From NCBI GenBank assembly GCA_036023115.1, contig JAYKKT010000046.1, forward strand, positions 4,285,001 through 4,349,000: a stretch of DNA of 64,000 nt, given 5' to 3'. The notes beneath the pieces are model-generated. The model was not told the DNA's origin. It saw only the letters and a program-made list of their open reading frames with translations, and did no database searches. Position 1 is the stretch's first letter, and the number at the start of each line of letters is the position of its first letter. Shown piece by piece: positions 10,381 through 22,300 of the stretch. The DNA comes from Brasenia schreberi. Its lineage: Eukaryota > Streptophyta > Magnoliopsida > Nymphaeales > Cabombaceae. The translations under genes and the position numbers were made by a program.

Positions 10381-13300
10381 ATGATGATTGTTGATGACGG
10401 TGATGATGGATGGCGCCACCATTCGCGCATGATTTCGCGTCTCTTCGGCAGCGGGGATAAGAGGAAGGGTTCCCACTCCAAGGTCGGCACAGCGCCCCCT
10501 TCGCCGCTGCCGGCGAGCCGTCGCGGCAGCCATCCCCGACTCGAGCGCCGGAACGCCAACAACCACATCCACTACGATGCTTCGCCGGGAGGATCCTCGT
10601 TGCCGGGGCTTCGGACGCGCTCCCTCGACCTTTCCCCTTCCGACGCCACTAGCTTCCGCATCATCGATGGCGAATTTGGTGAAATCTTCGCCAAGCTAGG
10701 GATCAACAGCGCCGAGGAGTTAGGAATCTCAAAGGCCGAGTGGGAGAAGCACCGATCCACATCCGATCTCCTCCCCCTCTCGCGTCTCCACGACTTCGAC
10801 GGAGATTCACCGCCAGTGAGCGGCCCGCTGCAGCCGGAAATCGTCCCCGAACCCGCCGCTTTGGCCGCAAAAAACGAAGAATGTCCAGTTACGGTTTCGC
10901 GAATAGAGGGAGAAACGGTGATTCCGAGCAATATTACGCCGGTTCCATCCAGTACGGGGATCAAGGGCACCCGGCCGCCGTTTCTGGCACCTCCGCCGGC
11001 GATGTCGCTGCCGGTGACTATTGATAATGGGTTCTCGACATGGGATATCGTTCGGTCGTTTGGCCCTGAGGAGGACGACAGGGGGAAGCATCCGATCCGC
11101 GAGTTGTCTTTAAGCGACGAGGAATTTGGGAAAGAAGACGACGAGGAAGTAGAAGAAGAGAGGGTGGAAGAAGCCGTACCGCTCAGTACCGAGTTGTTGA
11201 TGTGCGGCATGCTCACTTCTGGGGACGACGACTCTTCCACGACGACGACGGAGTCGACGTTTGTGTCGCCGAATGGGAGACCTAGGCGAGAAATCAAATC
11301 GTGGCAGCGGGGAGAAATTCTCGGGACCGGATCGTTCGGGACAGTGTATGAAGGGATCAGTGGGTCAGTAGTCTTCATCTTTGCTCTCTATCATGACATA
11401 TAGTTGCTTGGTGATTATGGACAATTAGTTCTTATCGATTTTGGTTCTTCACTAAAGAATCATTGATCTAGTTGTTCACCGTTGTAGCTAAGGAGGTTGA
11501 TTGATTTTCATGGTCAATTTATAGTTTACGATCTATGGAATTTGCCTTTTTAGATTATTGAATGCTGATAAATGCACGTCGGTAGTTTCCTGGAATCACG
11601 GTTTGCTAAATTTAGCTGGCATCTGTGAATAAATTAGGAGGTATGCCTTAATTGTCGTGAATATAGGAATTACTTGTATAAAATTTATTTTGTGAGACCT
11701 ATCATTATCCAGACAGAACTGAAACGCATTATGCAGAACGGATCATGATTCTATAAAAGTAGCATCGTCTGTAAAAAAGCACTAGGAAGTAGGAAATTTT
11801 ATTTTCTGAATATCAAAGAACCACGTCAGTTCCGTTCCTAGATTATCCATACTTTTCTGGAATGCGCGCTCCAGTGTACCTATTCTTGCTGCTTTCACGT
11901 AAACATCTAAAGAGTTGATGAAAGAATTGCTTGGACGCATCTACGAGGCATTGTTAAGGACACGTCTACGAGGCACTGTTATACCAGATACATCTCTCGT
12001 CTTCCTTTTGTGAACATATGGTCTGCCTAAGCTTTTCTGTGCTTTTCATTTGGGTTCGCCTAAGCTTCTTCATTGCTTTATGCGGGTTCATAACAATAAT
12101 CTTGCTACTGTAGGGATATTATGGGTTTTTTCCCTTTTAAACATAGTTTTCTTCAAGCATTTTGGAGTTTCCTGTTTCTCTGTCCTCGATCTGCAGTAGC
12201 ATCAGTGGCACCCTTGGTCCCAAATACCTCGAGTATGATCATTGCAAAGGTGGTTTGAACTTTGAATGTGGATTGGATAAGTGAATGGTCAAGGATATCC
12301 TTGATCTCAGTGGAGTTTATTTGTTGTAGATCTGAACAAATATCACTACTCACGTAAATTTTACAAATTGTTTTTGTTGTGTATAAGAAGAAAGTGAAGT
12401 ATATTCCAGCAGTCTTGCTTTGTCTAATATCCTACATCCCTCATAGCCCTCTAGGTAATGATTTATTTAGAGTCTGTCTGACTGCACCATGGTCCCATAC
12501 TCATCAGTAGGATGATGCAATATAGACTGAAGAACTTCTACCAAAGTGCACCACAAAAATTGGTTCGTAATTACTTGCTACTGTTGTGTGGCATGTGATG
12601 TAGTTTGCTACCTTTGCTAATCGACAATTCTATCATTTCTTTAATGCTATAAGGATGCTTAAGTGTCATAAAGTATGAATCCTTCATAAGTCAGCCAAAT
12701 CCTACAAGTATCATTAAGTTCCCTTGGACCAATTGTAGCCCTTTGATGAAGTCCATGGTGATGTCTTCTCATGCATGGTTTGGACCCTTTGGTATTCAAA
12801 TTGGCTGCAATCCGCTTCTAGGTTTAACTTCTCATAGTGATGGCATTGACAAGCATCACAAGTTACTCTCCAGTGTTCCTCATCCATTTCTGCACTCCAG
12901 TGTTCTTCATCCGTTTCCACATAAATTATCAGCTGATCATCTTGTTGGATCTCACATGCACATCATGGTTATCCTCAAAGGAATGAAAGTGCATGATGCG
13001 AATTACTTCTATTTGTAGATCTATTTTAAGGTTCTTGTTCTGCTACGTGATCCACATGGTTATTGACTTGTGATTCAACATGTTGCCTTCTGCAGGATAA
13101 CCATCAAGAGAAACAAATATCTTTCCTGAAATAAAAGCAAATAAAATATGATAATGATATCAAAGATTGTCGTATAAAAATGGCTTCATGAACTTATCAT
13201 GTTATTGCATAGGTGCTTTTGTTATCTTGCTTGAATTGAGATCACGATCCCCAAATAGAAAAGGGGAAAGAGTTCCCTATTCGCTTGTGGAGACATAAAT

Positions 13301-16300
13301 AAGTTGGCTTGGCTGGTACCTGAAGGTTTCAGGCTAAAGGACGAGAAAAGCTTCTTCTACTTACTGCTCGTGTAGGATATCTGCAAGAACTTGCATATTC
13401 AACCTTCATTTCCTGAGAGCAGTTATTGTTATTTTTGTCAATCAGCTGGTTGATGAATATTCTTCTTTACAAGGATGTTTTTCCAAAAGGTCAAATTACT
13501 CGAGATATGATACTTTGACTTCCTATTTTGAGAATTAGAATGAACTAAGGTTATGCTATTCAGTACCTTTTATAATCTGGAAGATTTATATGTTCCTCAG
13601 TGATGGATTTTTCTTTGCGGTAAAGGAGGTCTCTTTGTATGGTCAAGGAAACAAGGACCAGCTTAGTCAACTCGAACATGTAAGTTGATGCAGAAACCTG
13701 TATCTGTCATGCTAATTGTTTTCCATCATACTTGCTTTAACTCAATCAAGGGAATCTCAGGCTACTCACAGTTGCTTATACTTGATCATGTAAAGCTATG
13801 CTGCTTTGTACAATTTAAAAGAAACAAGTTGTCCTTCTGATGTTGCTTGTGATTATCTGTTTCAGGAAATTGCTCTGCTAAGTCAATTTGAACACGATAA
13901 CATTGTTCAATATCTTGGTACTGACAAGGTATAGCCTCTTAGCTGCTGTCTTAAATCCAATTTTTTGTTGTATGTTTCATCTTATTTTGAAGGTTCTCGT
14001 GTTCTATTTTATTTTGAATATTCACAGTCTGTAAGTTTTGTGCTGATGTTGATGACATGAGCACAGAATTAGACATTAAGTACCATAAAGATGGACTCAT
14101 AGTGAAGAGGATTTGAGATGAAAGAACACTGCTATCTCCTTTTTGTTTTCTGAAAGGAATCTGTCTCTCCTACTAAAATATCAGGGTTATAAGTGACTTA
14201 ATATTTAAAGGAATAAACAAGTTTCGGGAACTGCTAAATTTTTCTCATCATCAGTGGGATGGTTCTCAGGAACCCTTGGAGAAAGTTGATCTTATGAACA
14301 GAAAAGAAACGGATTTTCTTAGTCCCCATGTTTGCCATCATCAGTCTTTAAAGTCAACTTTTTGTTTGTGAAAGCCACTTGTTGCTAATTGTGTCAACTC
14401 ACATGTTTCCAGGATGTTTAACCTGGAAATGAAACTGAATGCTTGCACATAGAATTGGTCTCAATGTCCTTTAAATAGGTAATCACAATTTTTACTTCGC
14501 GATGACCATTTTGTACTGCTGACATGTGGATCATAATGTCAAATGTTGCATGCGCTTCTTTTGATATGTATGGCATTTGTCAATCTGTTTTTGCTAGACC
14601 ATACCGATAGATCAACAAATGATATCTTGGAAATTCATTTTCTCCCCCATCCATCTGCATCTTAAGGAAATAACTGATTGGATTTTGTTCTCTTATTTGT
14701 GTTGCTAATTTCATAAGGACAACTAGCTATATTGGATTTGGGTTACCTTTTGGTAAAAGAACTTTGTTAATTGATTGGTACAGGGGGATGGGAAACTCTA
14801 TATATTTCTTGAACTCGTGTCTCAAAATTCTTTGGCATCCCTTTATCAAAAATATCGGCTTCAAGATTCTCAAGTATCTAATTACACAAGGCAGATCTTG
14901 CACGGCTTGAAGTATTTGCATGACAGGGATGTCTTGCACAGGTGATTTGCTAACATTTCTTTCTAAGGATCTTGTGTTTGACAAATATTGAATGCTTTTA
15001 ACCTTTGCATGCGTTCTTGCCATTTATTTATAGGCTTTTTATAATTTAGTACAGAAAAAATGTGTGCCACTGGAATTATTCTTCGGAAGCATCTCCTTGA
15101 AAGGGGTGTCTTGCAAAGGAAATTTGCTAATGTTTCTTTTGAAGGATGCTGTATTTGGCACTTCTCAATGTTTTTGGCCTTCATATGTTCCTGCCATGTA
15201 TGTTACTTTCTATAATTTAGTGATAGAAAAAATGCATGCCTCTCAAGTTTTCTTTCTTAGGCTGTTGGGTTGGCTTTAAAGACTACAATTGTTTCTCTAC
15301 CATTCTTTAAGACACTCACGTGGGGATAGGATCTAGATATTTTTCTCCCCCTTAAATTGGCGATCTTTTTAGTTCTGTAAGCCTTCAAAAAGAGACAATG
15401 ATGATAGAGAGGCTCATTTTCATTAGGACACTCTAGTGCTTTTAAAAGCTCATCGCAAATGGTTACTTCCTTCTTATAAACGTTAGCATTTTCATAAATG
15501 CCTTTATGAAACCACTTAGTTACAGTTACATAAATAGCCAAAGACTGATACATGGCACTTCTGACCTTGTTACGAAAACCACAAGTTCCCAGTAATGACC
15601 AGCATTTTTTACAGGTCCTACTATCAACTTTCCTTTTGTTATGGTCATTTTGCTTGTGAGAGTTGGTACTTTCAGTTAGTGTTAGTGTGTCAAGTTTGTT
15701 AGTAGATTACAAGTCTCCAATCGTTGCTTCTCTTGTGGACAACCCTTTTGATAGACAAAGTTTGTGGTAGGTCCATTCGAAGTAACTCCATTTCAACAAC
15801 AACAACAACTAAGCCTTTTCCCATACTATACGGGGTCGGCTACATGGATTCTTTGTTTCCACATAGCCCTATCATATGCCATGTTAGCAGTCAACTCACA
15901 ATAAGCTAGATCATTCTTTATTGTTTCTTTCCAATACTTTTGTGGTCGTCCTCTAGTTCTTTTAATAATTTCCAAATTTAGTTTTTCATACATTCTTACA
16001 GGTTCTTTTGATCTTCTTTCTATATGTCCAAACCATCTTAAACGATATTCTCTCATTTTATCCTCTATTGATGCCACTCCTAATTTGTTTCTAATAACCT
16101 TATTATGTATACGGTTTTTTCTTGTATGACCACTCATCCATCTCAACATCTTCATTTCTGTCAGAGACATCTTTTGTACATGTTGATGATTAACTTTCCA
16201 ACACTCGGGACCATAAAACATGGCAGGCCTAATTGTTGCTCTATAATATTTACCTTTTAACTTTAATGGTATCTTCTTATCACAAAGAATACATGATGCT

Positions 16301-19300
16301 CCTCTCCATTTTAACCAACCAACATTAATTCTATGCATAACATCTCCATCAATTCTTCCATCACTCTGAAAAATTGACCCTAGGTATTTAAAACTTTCCT
16401 TTTGGAGGATGCAATGTGTGCCAATTTTAATTTCTATGTCCTCTGAAGTAACCAAATGATCAAACTTACATTCCATATATTTTGTCTTTGTTCTACTAAG
16501 CCTTTGCTTTCTAATGTTTCTCTCCATAGTTCCAATTTTCTATTAACTTTTTCCTTAAACTCCTCCACTAATACAATGTCATCTGCAAATAACATACACC
16601 AAGATACTTCATCTTGAATATGTTTTGTTAACTCATTAATCACCATTATAAATAAATATGGACTTAAAGTTGATCCTTGATGTAACCCAATATTAACTTG
16701 AAAGAAATCTATCATTCCTTCATGAGTCCTCACACATGTTTTTGCACCATCATACATGTCTCTAATAAGGTTAATGTATGTCAATGGGATACCTCTTTTT
16801 ACCAAAGTTCTCCAAAGAACCTCCCTCGGTACCCTATCATAAGTTTTTTCCTAGATAAATAAATATCATGTGAAGGTCTTTCTTTTTTGCTCTAAAATGG
16901 TTCATAAAACGTCTCAAAAGGTGAATCGCTTCAACAATAGATCTACCTTGCATGAATCCAAATTGGTTTTCTGTTGTACTTCTTGTCTTAACGTACGTTA
17001 GATAATTCTTTCCCACAATTTCATAGTATGGCTTATTAACTTGATACCTCGATAATTCGCATAATTTTGAATGTCTCCCTTGTTCTTATATATGAGTATA
17101 AGTGTACTTGCTCTCCATTCCTCGGGCATCTTTTGCTCTCCTTTTTCTCCATATGTTTAAGAGCCTCTTTGACTTCATTCTTTTGAATATGTCGGTAGAA
17201 ATTGTGGTTTCTATACTTTTCTGATTTGGCTAACTCTCTTAAGTTAATACTAACATCTTTATTTTCATTAAAAATATTATAAAAATAATTTTCCATCTAT
17301 TTCTTATATCATCGTTTGCCACTAGAATTTTTTCATCCTCGTCCTTGATGCATCTAACATAATTAAGATTTCTTATCTCTAGCCCTAGCTATCCTAAAAA
17401 TATCTCTTTCACCCTCTTTTGAGTTGAGTTTTTTATATAAATCCTCCCAAATTTTAGCTTTTGCTTCACTCATGGCCTTTTTTGCTTCCTTCTTTGCTTT
17501 CTTATAAGTCTCTAAAGTTTCACTAGTTTTCTTAATGTAATTTGTAAAATGCCCTCTTTGCCTTGATTTTATTTTGCACTACTTCACTCCACCACCAAGC
17601 TTCTTTTTGTGCCGGTACAACTCCCTTAGATACACCTAACACATCTTTCGCCACTGGTACACCTCCCTTAGATACACCTAATACATCTTTCACCACTTTC
17701 CTAATATGTATAGCCATATTGTTCCACATATCACAGGGTGTACCAACATAATTCCAAACATCTCCTTGAAGGACTTTCTGTGTAAATATATCTTCTTTCT
17801 CGCTTTTGAGGTTTCACCATTTAGTCTGAATAGCTCGATGTACTCTTTTCTTCTTTGCCCATTTTTTAATTTGTAAATCCACAACTAAAAGTCGATGTTG
17901 GGTGGTTAAGCTTTCTCTTGGAATTACCTTGCAATCTTTACAACACGCTCTATCTTTTTTTCTACAAATAAAGTAATCAATTTGTGTTTGTGATAAGCCA
18001 CTCTTATAAGTAATGAAATGTTTATCTCGTTTTTTGAAGATTGTATTGACTATAAAGAGATCAAATTTCATAGCAAAATTTAAAATCTTCCTACCTTCCT
18101 CATTTATATCTCCAAAACCAAAGTTTTCATGAATCCCTTGATATCCTAATGTCTCTTACATGTCCATTTAAGTCTCCTCCTAAACAAATCATCTCCCTTT
18201 GTGGAATCTTTTGAATCACCTTATCTAACTCTTCCCAAAAAATTGTCTTTATACTATCTTCTATTTCTACTTGGGGTGTGTAAGCAAAAACTATATTCAA
18301 AACCTATGCTCCTAACACTAATTTCAACGTCATGATTCGGTCACCATATCATTGTATGTCTACACCACTATCCTTTAAATCTTTATTTATGATAATACCA
18401 ACTCCGTTTCGAGTCTTTTCCTTACGTGAGTACCATAATTTAAAACTTGTATCCTCTATCTCCTTTGCTTTTTCTCCAACCCATTTTGTCTCTTGTAAAC
18501 ATAGAATATGAATCTTTCTCCGAATCATAGTATCTACCACCTCCATTAGCTTATCGGATAATGTTTCGATATTCCAAGAACCAATACGGATCTTATTATG
18601 TAGGACTAGCTTCCTTACCCCCCGCATCCGTCCATATTCAAAATCTCTGAAAATTATTCACTACATTCGGGTGACAATGTAGCGGGACTAACTTCTTTAC
18701 CCACACCCATCCATGATGTGGGAACCCTCTCGGCAATTGATTCACTACATTCGGGTGAAAATGTAGTGGCCCTTGCTTACTTATTACTGCATTTTGGCTC
18801 TGCAGCATGTCGTTAGGCGGGGACGCCCCAAAGCAATGCTCATAATTTTTGTAATCCATGTTATAAAATCCGATGAAGTTTTACGTTGGTTATCGGAAGC
18901 TTAACACAACCCTCCTCCTTTATCCGGGCTTGGGACCAGCAATGCAAGGGTGATCCCTTACATGAGCGGAGTTTTTCGAAGTAACTCCATTTGTTTGTCT
19001 TTATTTGAAAATTAAAAATGATGTTTTTGTTTTAAGGGTGTTTTTGTTTTAAAATATATATGTATATATATGTGTTCCCAACTTTACTTATTTTCTTGTA
19101 GTACCTATGACAAGGACACCATGTTGAGATATTATAGGCTCTCTATTGATCTTGAGAAAATACACATTTTGAAATATAAAAAGTTAAACAAATAGTACCA
19201 AAGGGCAGTGACGGGTTCCTTGTGTTAAAATTTGCTCACCATATGGAAGCTTCTAGCCGTGAAATTTTATTTCTGGGTCCTACCTATCACTTTCACGCTG

Positions 19301-22300
19301 GGAAAAGGAGCCTGTTTTGTGGAAGAAGAAATTAGCAAGAGGAGATAAATTGTCACACATGTTCCAAATAATAGGGTTATGCTCACTGCAAAGCTTTTCC
19401 TTAGCAGCAAAGCACGTGATTCTAAATCCTCTTTGCTGCCACTCTGGTTCCTTCCACCACTAATCACCAACCATCAGGAAAACTCGAACACCCTTCTTCT
19501 GCCTGCTTGATGAAAATTGCAGAGTGCACGTGTCTTAGAATATACAGCAGTGCCTAGACATCATGAGTTAAAGCCTGGACGCTGCTCATCTTATCACTTC
19601 ATATTTGCTTGTTTATAAGCTATTTTGTATCATGATAGCCTGTTATGTTGCTGTGTACACATTTGGTTGCCTTTATATATCCAAGTACCAGCCAAAACCA
19701 ATACCTTCCTCTCCCACATTAAATCAGTCCTACATGGCTTCTTAGTCACCGTTTTGCTTGATGTTCTCATATTTGCATTACCCAGAAAAGCAAGGTCATG
19801 TTTGATCATTTCTTCCATCGTTCTCTGAGACCTTCCTTTGTCTTTTAACTATCTACTTTATTGCACCTTCTTCTTGAAGCTTCATCTGTACTTCCGTTCT
19901 GTCTAATGATGCAGAAAGGACGTGCATATTTACGTCTTCAATGTAGATTACTCATTGTTTGCTTCCTTGATTGCATCAATGAGCTTATTATAAATTCAAA
20001 ATGATGTGACAGTTTCATGCACTAATTGTCACCCATACAGTGAGCACTTATATATGCAATGAACAACAAAATATGGTTTGTTATTGTGAATCTAATTCTA
20101 TTATATTGCTTGTGTTGGGATTAATGCATGAAACTGAAGTTTCATTCTGTTATAATTGGTGTTTTTGTTGTCGATGGTGATGATGTCTTTGTGCTGAGGA
20201 CATCAACAATGTCCAATAACTGTAGTGAATGCTTGCTCGTGTATAGTATTTATGACTCAGAGGACATGGGGAGTTCTGTTGGCATTTTCAACTGTGCATG
20301 TGTATATCGCAACATACGCAGATGCCAACTAGGCATCCAAAAAACAAAAGCATTATGATTGCTGAAAGAATTAAATGTTTCCAGGTTTTGTTCATATACA
20401 TATTCTTTAAGAGCTGCAAATCCTGACGTATCTAATAGATGAAAGGATGCGGTTTGCTTGGAATTAACAGAGTAACAGGATAGAGAAATATGAGCTCATT
20501 GCTGGCAATGCAATCAGATTAAACAAAGGGATGATGTTAATGTAAAATGGTTGTGTTGTAACAATTCTTGGTTTGTATTTCTTGGAATAGACACATGAAT
20601 GTAAGGTTGTGAGTGTATTTTGGTCCTTGATCTAATAACCCTGCTTCATATCTGATGATGAAAGAAACATTACATTTCCATTCTGTTCGAAATCATGTAA
20701 TATGAACTTTATGAAAGCAGATTGCTGTGTCCTGCTTTCATTAGAGCCTTAAGCATTTCTATGGATTTTCTCCTTGAAGGGATATCAAGTGCGCTAATAT
20801 CTTGGTGGATTCCAATGGAATGGTGAAGCTTGCTGATTTTGGATTAGCAAAGGAGGTCTGTTGTGATGTTTGTCAACCAAGTTTTTCGTGTTCTTGGCTT
20901 CTTGGTGTCTTCATGTTTTTTGATTAGCTGTTTGAATTACTTTCAGGTGGACAAACTGCAACTGCCAAACTCTTGTAAAGGAAGCGCTTACTGGATGGCT
21001 CCTGAGGTTTGAATTTCTAATTTTCTGCAAGCTGTACTTGTCGGCTGCTCCTTCTTGTCGCTCCATTTAGACTGTTTCCTTGGGTCTTCCTATTTTAAAT
21101 TTCACTTTTAACTTGTTAATCAAGGGGTTCGTTTTGCAGGTTGTGCTTCCAAGAAAGTCATATGGACTTAAAGCTGATATATGGAGCCTTGGTTGCACAG
21201 TCTTGGAGATGCTAATTGGCCAGGTTCCATATGGCGACTTGGAATGGGTAAGCATTAAATGTCTTTCAGTATTTCTCCTCAACATTTGGCTAATTATGAA
21301 TTGTTTATGTATTCTTGGTTTTATGCTAGTTTACTTTTGGTTTCCTTTTCAGAATTGAGGCATGTTTACTACTTAGCATGCAAGACGTTGATGTCTCCTT
21401 CCAATTTGTGTTGAGACAGACCCTCAATTTTTGCCAATCTGATAGAATGACAAAGTGGGCTGTTTATATTGGAAAATAGTTTTTCGTGTTGCTATCAACA
21501 GTCGGGCTTTGCTGGAAGTATCTAAAGAATAGGATTTGAGTTGTGATGCAAGGATAGGTTCACATGAAAAACTAGTGGCTGCACCGGCCATCTGGTGTTG
21601 GTAATCCATTTTGGGTATAAGCTAGAACTTTTCGTTTCAATGTAGCGAGTGATTCTGCAAGAAAGTCGCAGTTCTGTTCTGGCTGCTTAGGTAAGTGTAC
21701 TTCCTCCCTTTCAGTTCAAGTAGCAGTATATATGGGTATGAGGTGTCGGTGATCAGGACATTAAAGAAGTCGTTTTAGCCAACATAACATGGCAGCAAGT
21801 GAACTCATATACGATGCACAGATGTTTCTGGCCAAACTGACTGGCTTGTGACCTAGGAGCTTGGTGGGCTTTACGATGGAAGAGAGAACTGCAACATCAG
21901 GTGTATCATACCAATTCCACTTGGAACACCAGTAAGCAAATACATCCTTTCTGGTGGCGAAGGTTTCCAGCAGAAATGACAGCTAAGATGAAGGGATAAT
22001 TTATCCCTTTTTTGAAAATTTCCCTCTGCTGAATCTTCTTCCCAAAAAAGACAGCCAGAATAGGTTCTGAGGGTGGAATAAGCTACTCTTGACTAGAGGA
22101 GAACGATGGACTAGGGAAGTACCAAGAGGCCCTCACCCCACTCCACATCTTAGCAAGACCTGCAAACATCTTATAGAAAAGGTCCCTAGAGGATAGTTAG
22201 TCGAAGAAGAAACAAAAGCAGAGAAGCAAGGGATTGACAAGTTTGATTAGACATAGCAAACATAGAGTTAGCAGACCAAAGGAGAACAAACGCATTGATG

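Noticed and set aside
10572..11378. 268-residue frame antisense to MEKK1 exon 1
   Set aside because: It is the Ser-rich mirror of the GC-rich first exon, with no homology, and it overlaps a well-supported coding exon.
12743..13018. 91-residue + strand frame in MEKK1 intron 1
   Set aside because: It is antisense to the Gypsy integrase relic.
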